A stretch of DNA of 64,000 bases from Xestospongia muta (taxonomy: Eukaryota > Porifera > Demospongiae > Haplosclerida > Petrosiidae). The position numbers were made by a program, and so were the translations under genes. Below are positions 25,530 through 45,500 of the stretch, piece by piece; position 1 is the first letter of the stretch; each line of letters opens with the position of its first letter. The stretch is taken from the NCBI GenBank assembly GCA_963693285.1, contig OY848921.1, forward strand, positions 8,420,919 through 8,484,918. Direction: 5' to 3'. The notes under the pieces were generated by a model, which was not told where the DNA came from, searched no databases, and saw only the letters and a list, made by a program, of their open reading frames with translations.

Positions 25530-26601
25530 CTATATTTCACCACAATCAGCTATTCTAACCTGTCTACTAGTCTTACCAGATTGTGTCCCACATTTTTCCA
25601 TTTTACGTACAACATCCATTCCTTCTACTACCTGACCAAATACCACATGTTTCCCATTCAACCAATCTGTCTTGTCTAAACATATAAAAAATTGTGATCC
25701 ATTTGTATTAGGACCTGAATTTGCCATGGAAACCACACCTGCTCTCGTATGCTTCAACTCAAAACTTTCATCATCAAACTTGTTTCCATATATGGAACGT
25801 CCTCCGGTACCATTGTAATTGGTAAAATCTCCTCCTTGACACATAAACTGCGGTATAATCCGATGAAATGGACACCCCTTGTACCCAAATCCTTTCTCTC
25901 CAGTGCATAAAGCACGAAAGTTATCAGTTGTACGAGGAACTATATCAGAATGTAGTTCAATCACAACACGACCAACATCCTCAGACCCTATTTGAATATC
26001 TAAGAAACAACGAGGCTTAGCTCTCTTCTTTGACTCGGGTTCTTTCTCGCCTTCCACAGCAACTTCTTTCCCAGCATTAGTTCCATCCTCCTCATTACCT
26101 TTGCCTGAGTATTGTTTGAGCCAGCTGTCCTCAGTCCAAACAGCTCGGGCACTGCCCTCTTTAAGCATTTTGGGTCGAGCAATATTCACTTTAATAGTTC
26201 TTCCATATATTTCAGAGTTGTTCATATTGTCAATGGCAGCCGCGGCATCTTCTAAAGAAATATCAATGTCATAAATTGTTGAAGTCATGCACTGTACTTA
26301 ACAATTTTATATATAATTTTTTTTAATATTGACACAAGTACTTCAGTTGTGCTATGTCATATATTTTTACATGTACTTGTTACATAGCTTTTTAGTTAAT
26401 AAATATAATGTTTTATTTTTTACCAGCAGATTCAAATTCAACGAATGCAAAGCCTCGATGTTTTTGCGAGTTGAAATCTAAAGGGATAGTTATGTCTGAT
26501 ATATCCCCAAACGGTATAAAGGCAGCATGAAGAACTTTCTCTGTCACTTCGTCAGATAGTCCACCAACGTATATCACCCTCTTGTTAATCTGTGCAGCCA
26601 T
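25530..26601 (-). CDS. PPIE: Cyclophilin E (RRM + peptidyl-prolyl isomerase)
   Basis: Spliceosome-associated peptidyl-prolyl cis-trans isomerase (Cyp33). Two exons, 26424-26601 and 25530-26251, joined as GCT G|AA GAT, give 299 residues (human 301). The N-terminal RRM has RNP2 VIYVGGL and RNP1 RGFAFVEF; then [19 protein letters not shown]. The cyclophilin domain carries the catalytic set: [15 protein letters not shown] (Arg, Phe, Met, Gln), NGSQFFI and [14 protein letters not shown] (Trp for cyclosporin contact, His). An in-frame ATG 17 codons upstream (26652) is less likely than [14 protein letters not shown], which matches the family's start. Confidence 0.97.
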
Positions 26602-27114
26602 GCTCGATGTAATTTTAACCCTTAACAAACAAATCGTACGCTCCGCCCACACAAAGCCTTTGAAATAGACACGTGACTTGAAACCACACCCTCGACTAAT
26701 TAGTGTTTTGTTGCATCGAGTCTAGTTCACTACTGCACATAAGAAAGACGTTATTTTTTTGTCTTTTCTACTCCTACAACGTGAGGACTGCAGCTGGTAT
26801 TAAGTTTCTACGAGCTTGCCGCAAACTGAAGTAAGTCGTATATAAGATATTCCGCAATTTTGTCCAACTCTTTGTCAATCACAATGTCAACCCTTTAGCA
26901 TTATGATAATTGTGTAAACTTGTGTGATGTAAAAGATCTTATAGAGTGTAGAGAATAGTTAGTCAGTTGGCCAACAATTTAGTTGCCTTTAATATCAACT
27001 CTAACAGCAGTTACTTGTTTGTTTGGTGTACACAGTGTATATGTTTTTAGCATCTGCTCTCTTTGACATTTATAATACTCTCTGTCTCTCTCATTGTATC
27101 AGTAGAAACAATCG
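26602..27114. promoter_or_regulatory. Divergent spacer with likely 5' UTR exon of the Lys/Glu-rich gene
   Basis: 512 bp between PPIE start and the next gene's ATG on the plus strand. A GAAGTAAGTCG donor at 26831 and the acceptor at 27100-27102 (ATCAG) suggest a non-coding first exon near 26740-26830. Promoter activity in both directions is inferred from arrangement. Confidence 0.4.
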
Positions 27115-33833
<6,719 letters not shown>

Positions 33834-35405
33834 CAGAGCCAGTTGCCACACCCCCTTGTAATTCCCTTGCATCCATTACTATTATAGATCCCATTAATTA
33901 TAAACTACTTACAGTAGCTAGAGTAGGTTAACAAAAATTATTATTAATTATGATACCGTTTTTTGGTGTCTCTGTGTGTATCCCTTGTCTTCTTATTGTA
34001 CGTACTACTGCGAAACAGTAGCTGGTATATTGTGAAATTGATAATATATTTTTATTTTATTTCCTCTTAAAGTTGTCTATTAAAATGAACTATTATCATG
34101 CATTGTTTACTTGTGTAATGAGAAACATATACGTGTGTATATGAACTCTTAATTGAAATAATTAAAAAACTGTTTTAGTAAAATAAAGTTAGAGTATTGG
34201 AAGTTGTTAGATCTACAGCTGTGTCCTATTTCTTTTATTTGTGTTAACTTGCTTAAAGGTGTTAATACAATGTTAGTAATACATGATAAATAGTTGTAAC
34301 TATAAGTATATTTAATACTAAACAGTCCATAGACAAGGAGGAACCATCCTATCAACTGTGTTGTCTAAATTTCAGAATTGTGCTATTATAGTTATAAAGA
34401 AAGTTAACACATTTTAGGCAGAAATGTGCCGAAGATGAAAAGGTTTCGTTTTCAATCCCAGCAAAAATGGCAGGAATGGGTAACCCAGTTGAATTAGACC
34501 TTTTGTATATTATTAGTTGTATAGAGCAAGTACCAGTAAATTAGTAACTGCCATATAAGGTAAAGATCATTTCTCTTTAGCTGATCATGTGGAAGAGATT
34601 GCTTCAAGTAAAACTAGTTTCTGTAATAACCTAAGAAGTTATAATGAGTCAGTTAAAATCAGTCCTTGAGATAATTGATAATAATAGGCCACAGTGACGG
34701 TCCTAGCTAGCAATAGCAGGGAATCCTGGAGCCTAAGTGGAAGGTCCAGCTGGTGAGTGAGGGGGAATTGTTTGAGCAACACACAATTTTTCATAAATTT
34801 TAACATGAATTTTAAATCAATTTTAAACTACTTGGAAGGAATGTCAGTCTAACTGGTCCTCAGTCTGTCAGAGTTCCACAAATTTGCTTGAGTTGTATGG
34901 TACATACAAAATATGGAATTGGTATTACAAAGATAAAACTAACAAAGAAAATTTCATAAAATAATATTAGCATAAATTTTGCATTCTTGGTTCTACTGAC
35001 AGTAACAGATGCTATATCGAATCAACCGGTTTGAAACAAGGGGTACTAAACTGCTCTGCAAATATTACAAGACCTCTTAAAAAGGTTTTTGTAACATACC
35101 ATAACCAAAATGAAGGGGGCTACAAACCTCCAGGGGTTCATCTTCAGAACAAAACTGAGGGTTTTAAAATGTTGAGTCAATTACACCAGACCCAATTTTG
35201 TACTAGTTTATTGTTAAACATAACCATAAATGGTTAATTATTTTCAGACCCAAACAGAGGGGGCCTAAAATATTGATTTTAATATTCAGCAATATCACAG
35301 ACCTCAATTGAGAGGACACAATTTACAATCAAACAGTTAATTTAAGAGTGTAATAATAGCATAGAACACTTAACACAGCAAACAATTGATAATATTTTTA
35401 TGATG
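33834..35405. other. Intergenic 3' spacer
   Basis: 1.57 kb between two convergent genes. AT-rich, with no ORF over about 70 codons that looks real and no recognised repeat. The stretch around 35000-35240 has several open codons but no recognisable protein. Confidence 0.6.
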
Positions 35406-38400
35406 TTAATCATAGCTGAGATTTGAACTAGTTGATTTTGTGAGACTATGTTCATCACTACTGTCTTTACGACGAGTCTCCGCTTCTTCCATTTCTACTA
35501 AACGAACCTATAATTAAAAAATGGGTGGAGCTAAAGACTTGAAACAAATTTACAAATCCTTTTACTAACATGTCCCCTGATCAGAGACCACACCCCTTTA
35601 GCTTACTTGGAGAGTTTGTGATAATTCAACAAAATCCTTTTGCACTGACTCAGAATTTTGCAGCTGTTGTTTGAAAAGTGTTACTTGACGCTGAAAATCT
35701 TCGTTAATTTTTTTTAATTCAGTCTATAAACAGTAAAATAAAATTTAGAATTTAGCGGAAGTCCCTACCTTTTCATGAATTAATTGATTAATTTGTATCT
35801 GCTGTTCTTCAATGAATTGTTTTGATTTTTCCTGAAGAGCTGTCCGACTCAAAATGGCGTCATGACGCTCTCTCTCCAAGAGAGTATTAACCCTCCTCAA
35901 TTCAGCTGTATGAGAAAGAAAATTTAAGGAGATATCAGAGGAGACAGTGTGGATTGTGTTTGAGATAGTGATAATTGTGACAAATTAAGTCATACTTGCT
36001 TCACTCAAAGATTTTGCTAATTCCTCCTCTAAACTTTCTTTCTTGAGTCTTGTATGAGATACCAATTGTTGTAAATCAGACACCTACACGATGTCATTAT
36101 GACATCATAAAGATGACATCATAGACTAACCTCTCCTGATAATTTGGTCTCCAACTGAACTGATCCTTCTCTTACTTTAGTTAGCTCATCAACAGTTGAT
36201 GCCACATTCATTTCCGCCTCAGATCGTGCCTATACATCATGTGATAGGTCATGTGACAATACAATAGTTCATGTGAGTCATGTGATTACAAACCTGTTCT
36301 ATTTGTGCTAATTTTTCTCGATAGGACATAATCTCGTTGGTTTGCAGTTGTTTTAAACAATCGTATTCCTCCCTCTTTTGATCAAGAAGATTATGAAGGT
36401 GTGTTCTATCTTCCATGAATTGAGCCTGTAACCATAGTAACATACCACCATTAAAACCAAGTGGACATACCATTTGTTTTTGCACATCATGTCTTGTTTC
36501 AGTAAATTTATCTTTTAAAGTTTTGTGTTTTTGCTTCACTTTGTTTTCTAGAGATTGAAAGTTCTCAACCTAATGAGATAACAAAGGGTTAAAAAAGGAT
36601 ATAACACAATAGCTTATACTTTTGTCTTCATGTCTTCTTGAGTTGAAGAAAGTTGGCGTCTGAATTCCTCTCGCATTTTTCTCTCTCGTAGCAATGCTGC
36701 CTATAATTAGAAACCAGTTATGTATCGTATGACATCATAATGACATCATCGTACCTGTACTTTCTTCACTTCTTCTCTCATTTTAAAGATCTCAGTATCT
36801 TTATCTTCTAATTCAGTCATGAGTTGATGTTGAACACGTTCCAATTGTTTCTCATAAATATCACAAGTTGCTGTTTTGTTTTGCAGTTCATGATGTTGTT
36901 CAGATACCTTGAAAATAATGAATGGATGGATGAACAGATAATGGATGGATGGATGGACAGATAAATGGATGAATGAACAGATAATGGATGAATGAACAGA
37001 TAATGGATGGATGGATATTCTCCTTACCAATCTCTGTAGGTGTTCTGTAGTAACTTTCCAGGTTTCTATTTCATTATCTTGTCTAAGTTCTTCATGTCTG
37101 TCTCCCTCACTCCACGAGATTGCTCTCCTTCTTTGTTCTTTTTTAACAAGATCTGTTCGTTTGAAGTGAATTTGAGATGAATGCAGTACAGGAGAGGAAG
37201 GTGGACGTGGAGAATATGCACCCACAGACTTTAGTTTTTGTTTCTTTTCTCTACAGAGAAGAAATTTAAAATAAATTCTCAAGTGTTTTTGTTCATTAGT
37301 TCTAATTGAATATTACATCTTTAGAGATTCTTGATACACTGCATTAAATACATAGTGGCAAATAATGATAGAAATGTTAGTGGTCATATGTACATATCAC
37401 AGACTATTATAAGAAAGACTGGCACAAAGTACATCAAACAGGACTTACTCTTGTAATTCTCCCAGCTGGTGACGTAATTGATCTTGTGACGAGATAAACT
37501 GAACATTTGCTCGTTCCCATATAATTTTTAATTCTTTGTGAGACTTTTGTTCATTTTCTAAATTCTTTTGAACTAATAGAGCGTTCATTAATGTCAATAA
37601 TGTACTACCAACAATCCTTGCCTTGTGCTATTTGTTCTTTAAGTTCATCTACGTCTCCCATTAGCACTGTCTTCTGTCTTCGTAAACCTTGTATATGCAT
37701 CTCTAGATCCTGGCGGGCTGCTCTCTCTTGTTTGAGAAGTTTTTCAAGCTATAGAGAGAGAAGAGAAGGTCGACAAATGTATAAAAGCATTACTAGCTCA
37801 GTTTCTGTGATATCTTGAGCAGAGACGCCTACTCCATCTTGTTTCAGTTGAGGAGATACACTCTCTCCATCTAACTTAAGTAAAGGTGACATGTCCCTTC
37901 CTAATATAGGAGACCGCTCCCCCTCTTGTCTCAACACAGGTGATCGTGATGGCGAGGGCATTAAGGGTTCAAGGGGTACACCCAGTGACAAGAAATCGCT
38001 ATTATTATCCTAATATCAAATGATACAACACTAACATCATTTAGAGGTACAGTAACTAACTTTGCCCTCATAGATTTGTAATCTTTCTTGAGCCTCTCTA
38101 AGTTGTATCTTTAACATATCTATCTCTTCTTCTAATGGTACTACAACTGATTTCAGTAATTTGGCATCCTCAGCGGCCTATTAAGGAATGTTACTATGGT
38201 TACGCTGATTTACATAAGTCCACTTGCCCTGATCATACTGTTCTCCAGACTAAGCTCAGATGTGAAATTTACAGCTGGTAGACTCTCGAGTCCCATGTTT
38301 TCTGGTTGATGACTGGGTGATTTTCTACCATGCTGTGCACTTTCTGGTTCTAAGTTACTTTTAGAATTAAACTGTTTCCTCTCCATGAGCTGTTTCTTTT

Positions 38401-39490
38401 CTTTTGACCATTCTGCTTTTAAACGTTCTGTTTCAACTTGATGTTCATGAGATGATACTAGAAAAAGTACATCCATTGTCTGTATGTCCATTCAACAAAG
38501 CTGTCTTCTATCCGTCTATTTTATTGTCTATCAGTCCATTAATCTATCCCACTATCCATTCATTCATCCATCTATTTATTCATCCATCCATTTGTCCATT
38601 CATACCTTGTATCATACTCTTTAATGATGCAATCGTCTCTTCATATTTTAATCTGTCATATTTTTCTTGTGAAAATCCCTCATTTTTAAGTCTCTTTATT
38701 TCTTCTTCTTTTTCCAACAAACTCTTATTTAATACTTCAATTTGTTCAACATGTTTACTCAAAGACTGCTTCATCAAATTTGATTCAGCTAATGGATAAA
38801 AAAATAAGTGGTACATAAATGGATGAATAGATGGATAAATGAATGAATGGATGGACAGATGGTTTTCAAATTGTATATACATTCAGATTGAATCATTTGG
38901 TTCATGAATTTTTTCCTTTGTCGTCCAAACTCCTCCTCCATAGCCTTTTTTTCCTTATTTAAACGAGTCACAATTCCCTCCAAATAATGAACACGCAACT
39001 GTGTTGTGTTAATATCTATAAAGTAAATATTAGTAAATTATTAGTAAACTATTACTAAATTATTAGTAAATTATCAGTAAACTATTACAAAATTATTAGT
39101 AAATTATCAGTAAAGTATTACTAAATTATTAGTAAATTATCAGTAAACTATTACTGAATTATTAGTAAATTATCAGTAAACTATCAGTAAACTATTACTA
39201 AATTATTAATAAACTTTCAGTATATTAAATAAGATGGATTGAAGACCTTGTGAGGACATGGAGTGTGGACGAGGAGGAACAGGTGGGACATTGGGTGCAG
39301 AGGTAGGTGTGACTGATTGTTGTGTATTCATTTGTTGAGGGGAGTGGTCATTCCTTTGAGAACGAGGTACAACAGTACTGTATATAGGTTCTGGTTGAGT
39401 GCTAATGCTGACTGGTGTAGTCACAAGATCCACAAGGAGAGAAGGAGTGGATGAGGTTGATGAGGGTATAGTCATGTACTGCCCCTCCAT
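35406..39490 (-). CDS. RABEP1/2: Rabaptin-like Rab GTPase effector, coiled coil
   Basis: Endosomal coiled-coil effector that binds Rab5/Rab4 and the Rab5 exchange factor. About 17 exons. The 5' exon (39247-39490) is Pro/Ser-rich with a PPVPPRP motif; then coiled coils. Family matches in order: DAKLLKSVVVPLEEEIDMLK (human EKLRSVVMPMEKEI), QERAARQDLEMHIQGL, HKELKIIWERANVQFISSQD (human NQLKHTWQKANDQFL), CDIYEKQLERVQHQL (human CSNYEKQLQGIQ) and near the end DFVELSQTLQ. Two introns use GC donors, after 38228 and after 37622; GT alternatives there shift the frame into stops. Two introns carry ATGG-type repeats (near 36921-37012 and 38810-38860). The start is the first ATG of the Pro-rich exon; the true N-terminus could differ. 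Confidence 0.85.
39020..39225. repeat. AT-rich minisatellite in rabaptin intron 1
   Basis: Five or more copies of a roughly 33-bp unit containing AAATTATTAGTAAATTATC and AGTAAACTATTACT. Confidence 0.9.
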
Positions 39491-39791
39491 TTGAAATGTA
39501 AATATAATTATCTCAGTCTTCTCTCACCATATAAGGTGGACTAGCTAGAGATGAAGTCCAAAACGAAGTGGAAATAAAATAATTTCTAGTCTCCAGAAGT
39601 GCTCAAATCATTTGACTGGGGTAGCCAGACCTCCTCGACCACACCTCTTTCCACCCACGCCTATAAGCTGATGTGGAAAACACATACAGATGCTCACTCA
39701 TTCTAGTGCGTTATAGTGCAAAACCTGTGTCATTTTATTTCAATAAACCCTTTCTCTTTAAAGACGGAACTGCAAAAGGCTGTGCCAGATA
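39491..39791. promoter_or_regulatory. Bidirectional promoter, rabaptin / protease-like gene
   Basis: 301 bp between divergent starts. Contains a CCACGCC-type element near 39654. No other motif singled out. Confidence 0.4.
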
Positions 39792-41531
39792 ATGTCAGCT
39801 CTATTGCAACAAGATGATAGCTCTGAACAACTCTCTGAAGGAGAACTTGTAGTGAGTGAGTTGCTAAAGATGATAATGACTGATGTCTATACACAAACAT
39901 GCTGGGACATAGCAGCTAAAGGAAAGAGACTCAGTGAAGGAGACTGCTTTGCTCTGGAAACTATTACTCAACCAGGTGGATTACAATGGTACATGTACAT
40001 TGGTATATTGGTACATTGGTGGTATATTGGTATATCAGTATATTGGTATATTGGTATATTGGTATATTGGTGTATTGGTGTATTGGTATATTGGTATATT
40101 GGTGTATTGGTATATTGGTATATTGGTACATTGGTATATTGGTACATTGGTATATTGGTATATTGGTTAAATAGTTTATTTTCTTTTAGATGATTCTTTC
40201 TATCCTGATATCTGTTCCCTTGTTTGGACCCATACTCCATCACGATCATTAGTTAGTTATGTACTGCGAGATAGTCACATAGAACTATTACAGATGAAAT
40301 GTATAGAACAAACTGCATCAGGTTACTGTGGCCATTATGCCTTACATTTTGCATTGTGTCTATTGGAAGTAAGTCAATCAACTAACAAAGAGACGGCCCT
40401 TGGGTTACTAGGGGAGACAGCCTCATCTGGAGCTTATTGGAGAAGGTATGATCTCTCTTTGTTAGTAATAGTGGAAATAATGTATCTCTCTTTAGATATT
40501 GGTTTTCTGTATCACAATTGTTGACAAAAGCTCGGTTTGAACAATGGTGGCCTTGGACAGAGGAACATGTTTGTACAGGAGATATGGAGAGAAGTTTCCT
40601 ACGTCATTTATTCCATACAGATCCTCATTTAAGCTCTCTTGGAGGACAAGACAAAGTTATTATTTTGCAGGTAATTATGCATAGAACAAAGGACAATACA
40701 GACGTATTAGTATATAGGATAAAAAGGAGTGATACATAAATAATATTGATGCTTTTAAAGAGTCTTTTTTTCCTTCTCTAGTATGCTTATGGATCAATTC
40801 AACACAGTTTTGAAAAAGTATGCAAAATTCAAGACAAAATAGCAGCTTTTGTCACTTCACCTGGCCCCGCCCATCTTGTATTTATCTTGGGTGTGACTAA
40901 TCATTGGGTCACACTATTAGCATACAAAACAAAAGAGGCGTGTCACTGTAAGGAAAACAATGGGCAAACTTGTGGGTGTGGTCGAGTAGGACTAGTGTAC
41001 ATGGACTCTAACAATGTACCAGTTATGTGTTACTCTGATAATGACATTATAAGACATGTTGAAGACCAGGAGAAAGAAAGAATGGCCATTAAAGGTAAAG
41101 GGTATGATAACTGGCAGAGAAACGTTATCAGACAAGCATATATTGATCAAAGAGAAATTGTCTTCAAGCTATCTCGGTGTTTGCGTGGCCTGAACGATTT
41201 AAGACAAGAACTTGCAGAGAACTATGCTCAAAAGGTTCTAACAAGTTTCAGAACACACGTTGATGAAACAATACAGACAAAAGGAGTAGATTTATATATT
41301 CCACTGCTGTTAAATTGGATGGAGACTTGTTATCCACCTAAGATACTCGGAGACAGTCTCCTTCCTATTGTTAGCCACATAGATTGCTTATCAATGAATT
41401 GTGCCTCTCTCCTGGGACAATGGGCTCAGGAGAATGCCTCACGTCTTGAGGATATCCCTGCATCAGGGCTGTCTAGTGTTGACTCTTTTTTATCTATTTT
41501 AACTGCCATTTTAAACAGATTAAATTTTTAA
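39792..41531 (+). CDS. Unrecognised papain-fold-like cysteine protease candidate
   Basis: Family not recognised. Four exons, 39792-39975, 40190-40445, 40496-40670 and 40782-41531, join in phase to 454 residues. The first donor (CCAG|GTGGAT) is the one that keeps the frame. Catalytic-looking residues occur in papain order: Gln102 in EQTASGYCGHYAL, six residues before Cys108; His246 in VTNHWVTLLAY; and Asp280/Asn282 in LVYMDSNN. The Gln-to-Cys spacing of six equals papain Gln19-Cys25. Between the His and Asp strands sits a CHC...CGC insertion (four cysteines), possibly a small zinc site. The N-terminus and C-terminal 170 residues are helical with no recognised domain. No signal peptide, so intracellular. 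A deubiquitinase-like or C39-like role is inference from motif order only. Confidence 0.7.
39998..40168. repeat. TATTGGTA minisatellite in intron 1 of the protease-like gene
   Basis: About 20 repeats of a 7-8 bp unit (TATTGGT with variants GTATTGGT, ACATTGGT). It is open in several frames on both strands, producing spurious ORFs. Confidence 0.95.
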
Positions 41532-41626
41532 GAGGGAGAGAGCATATTATACAGTACAGTTGGAAATATTAAACTATTTTAATAATTAATTATTAATTGA
41601 ACTGAAAGTTATTTTAATTACATGTA

Positions 41627-42382
41627 CTATACGTGTCTAAATGAACTTAATAAATCTTTAATACTTTCTTCTCTTTTCTCTTTACGTAACTCTGCCTTTA
41701 AACGTTGTCTGTCTTGGACTGTCTCTGTACGAGGGTACAATTTGATTCCATGATCTTTAGCAAGGATTGTTTCAGCCTTTTCAGCAGCTGTTAGCTGATC
41801 TAGAGAACCATGTGACTTGCTCATAAATTTTAATTGAATCTCTACAAATCTTTGACAATGATGTCATAATTATGTAATCCTCTTAATAATGTACCTTTCA
41901 GCAATTGTCTTGCGTTGATGATTTTCAAAGAGACTTATTTTCTCTCCATCTGGCATTTTATAACAGTCAATGAATTCCCTACATGGACATGTAATTAAAC
42001 AAACTATTTGTATAAAGCAAAAGAGGACTTACTACAAAACTACGCACTTATATATATATATGATACACATGATAAAGATTATTATCACATCTATATAGAT
42101 CATAATTATTCATTATGCAATTCCCTTCCATGTACCTAATTAATTTGTCTTTTGGATACGTTATTAAAGGGGGCTTCCCTGGTTTAGGACATTCGTTAGT
42201 TTTCATCAGGTTTAAGGGGGGGTGTGCTTCGACCACGTCTAACCAAAGTGGGCGTGTCTTTAACACACCTGTCTTGAGGAGATCATTTGTCCTAAAGGAT
42301 AATTGTTAATAATAATAGGGTCTTACCCTTTGTGCAAATACCTAGTAATGATGGTTCCAGTTCTATACACCCTGGAAGCCAT
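41627..42382 (-). CDS. MRPS23: Mitochondrial ribosomal protein S23
   Basis: Small-subunit mitochondrial ribosomal protein. Exons 42327-42382, 42136-42291, 41895-41978 and 41627-41849 give 172 residues in phase. N-terminus MASRVYRTGTIITRYLHKG is followed by TNDLLKTGVLKTRPLWLDVV, matching [20 protein letters not shown] of human MRPS23, then EAHPPL. The central block KLIRYREFIDCYKMPDG and a Lys/Arg-rich C-terminus complete it. Divergent from the KDM2-like gene with 165 bp between starts. Confidence 0.9.
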
Positions 42383-42547
42383 GTTTGATGTTTATAATCT
42401 AAATTCTAATTAATGCCCACCCTGAAATGAGGAACTATAGAAGACGCATAATATCTACATATTCCAGCTGCTAGGAGAGCTGTCAGTCAAACATCACTCT
42501 CCTCAAGTTGACATAGACACTTACAGACAAAGGAGACGCCGAAACGG
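42383..42547. promoter_or_regulatory. Bidirectional promoter, MRPS23 / KDM2-like
   Basis: 165 bp between divergent start codons. The plus-strand gene may begin its mRNA in the MRPS23-proximal part; an out-of-frame ATG at 42427 opens a 15-codon uORF. Confidence 0.4.
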
Positions 42548-45500
42548 ATGGCGGGAAGTTCCAGCTGTAGTGTTGAACGTCGCTTAGTAAGTAATTTATG
42601 CTGTTGCATATGAAATTTTGGTTTTGGGGGTGGGTATTAGTTAAGTGGTCATAATGCTATATTGACCTCGTTTTTTACTTGTTTTCCTAGCGTCCAAGAA
42701 TAACCAAGTCTTACAATGAGATTGAAGAAGGAGAGAGCAGAGAAATGTCAGCTTACAAGTATAATATATTAGAAAAATTAAAAGAAGAAAGATTCTCCTC
42801 TGAGAGAGAGATGGTACACCATTATCAGGATGGAAAAGGTAGAAAGTCGAAAAAATGATAGTATTACTCACTCTATCTCTCTCTCTCACACACACATCAC
42901 AGATCTTTCAGTTCAGTTTCTTCAAACTCATGGATTTTCTTGTCCAATAGTATTCCACAATCCAGAAGGTCTCAACTTAAAGTAAGTGTATCTCTTCAAC
43001 ATGTATTGAAAACAATAATGATCATTTCTTTTATGATAGGATGCCATCAAAATCAATTTCTATTGGTGACTTAAGATATCTTATAGGCAAGTCATGTAGT
43101 ATTAATAGGATGGTCATATTTCAATGATAAATGTATTGAAGTGTATAAAAATGCTGACTATTTTAGAATTTAGGGAGTACAATGCATGCAATATACAAAA
43201 CATAGTATGAACACATATGAATATTATTAAATGCATTGTACATTTTCTTTGCATGTAGCATTAATTTCTCACTGATATATCTATGTTATTGGCGGGGATG
43301 ACCCTGTTAATTACAATGTTTTATTATGGGTATTTTATATAGGTGGTGATCGTATTATTGATGTTATGGATTGTGCAACTCAAGAAGCTCTAGCAATGTC
43401 ACTAAACCAGTTTTGCCAGTATTACAGGAATGTAGAACTGGGAAAAGTCAAAGATAAAATTATGAACGTTATTAGTTTAGAGTTTAGCCACACCCAGTTG
43501 GATCCCATGGTTGAAGCCCCACAAGTGGTGAGTCGTATAATAGTATTTATGAGTGTATCATGTGACATGTCATGTGACTAGGTAAGGGAACTGGATTGGG
43601 TTAATAAAGTGTGGCCAAAGGAATTACGAAGATATCAAACAGATCCCACAAATGATCTTAGAAGAATGATGTACCCTAAAGTTCAAAAGTAAAGCCATCT
43701 ATCTGTCCATTCATTCACCTATCTATCCATTCACTTATCTATCTGTCCATTCATTCATCCATCTGTCCACTCATTCATCTATCTGTCCATCCATTCACCT
43801 ATCTATCCATTCACTTATCTATCTGTCTATTTATTATCCATTCATTTATCCATTTGTCCATACAGGTATTGCCTTTTAAGTGTTGCTGGTTGCTATACAG
43901 ATTTTCATCTTGATTTTGGTGGTACATCAGTATGGTACCATGTCTTAAGAGGAGAGAAGATATTCTTTTTAATTCCTCCATCACACGATAATTACTCACT
44001 CTTTCATAATTGGCAGAGTCATGGAAAACAGGAATATCTTTTCTTTCCTGATATTGTTAAAGAATGTGGAGTTGTACGACTCAAAGAAGGGGACACACTT
44101 CTCTTACCATCTGGTATGAAACGGGAAATGGATTTGGAATAGAATGGAATGTGGAATGTGATAGAATGGAATAATAGGAACGAGTCTAAGATCTTATCAT
44201 CTATTCCTTTAGGTTGGATTCATGGTGTGTATACACCTCAACATTCTCTCGTGTTTGGAGGCAATTTCCTTCACTCTTTACATATAACTCGTCAATTGGG
44301 TGTCAATTTTATGGAAAAAACACTTAAGGTAATGACCAATATATTCTAAGTTATATAGTATATCCATTTATCCATTTCTCCATCCATTCATCCATCAATT
44401 TATCGATTTGTCACAGGTCCAGAGTAAATTCTGTTATCCATTTTATGGCCCACTACATTGGTATGTAGTAGAAAAATATTACACTCAGTTATCATATCTG
44501 GGAGTACAGCCTTGTTGTGCTGAGTCATCAGATAAACCTCGACTTCCTGGAAAATGGCTTAAAAGTGTACGATTAGAAAAGCTGCCCATCACAAGACACA
44601 AAGAGGCAACTGAAGAGATAATTAAAACCCGCACTCCTCAGACTCCGCCTTATTTCAGTCCACTTGAAAGAGAGGGGTTAATGTTGCTTGTGAGACGTAT
44701 GAGAGAGGAAGGTCTCTTCTCAAAGGATGTACCCCCGTCTATTTCAAACCCGGAAAAGATTTTAGATTGTCTTTGGAGTCAACTTCATAGCCCCACATTG
44801 CAAAGTGTGGTTAGTGATGTACCTAATGGTCTGTCATTATTGGATGAACTAACCTGGATTGAACCAACAGATATGACTGATGTATTGAATGACTTACAAT
44901 CAAAATATTTTAACGATAGGGACTTACTCAATCCCTCATACCAAGGTTCAAATCCTAGTCATTTAATGACTTTCGATGATGATAATGTGACATTTAACGA
45001 GGACTTGTTGCCAATGGCAGCAGAATTGTTAACCGATTGCCTTGATTTTCAAACATTAACAGACCCACCTCCACCATTAAATGCAGCCTCCATGTCATTG
45101 CCTGGACCGGATCAACCAATTTTACAGGTCAATCATGATCACTCGTATGCTCAGTTCATCATTCAATCACCCTCTGCTCAGCAATCAGTTGCTAGCCCCA
45201 CCCACTCATCTAGTATTGTTTCATCTCATATTCCACCTCTTCAGCTTACCGATATCATCCCTCCCTTATCAGATCAGGCCCATCCCTCGGTAAACACTCC
45301 CATTTCAGTGATGTCATTGGATACCTCATCACTAAACAACCCATTGATGTCCAATTTACAAGCCACACCCCTTACTAAATCAAATATAACCACTCCCACT
45401 AACAATCCACTTCCAAATATCACTTCTTATTTGACAAATCTTTCTCCGCCTCCGTCTCTTACCAGCAGTGCACCAATCAATTCATTTCGGACAAATCTCT

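Noticed and set aside
34400..35240. Possible transposon or gene fragment in the 34-35 kb spacer
   Set aside because: Some open codons and longer words, but no recognisable domain, repeat ends or splice pattern.
39968..40249. Tyr-Trp-Ile-Gly and Gln-Tyr-Thr-Asn repeat ORFs
   Set aside because: Translations of the TATTGGTA minisatellite in intron 1 of the protease-like gene.
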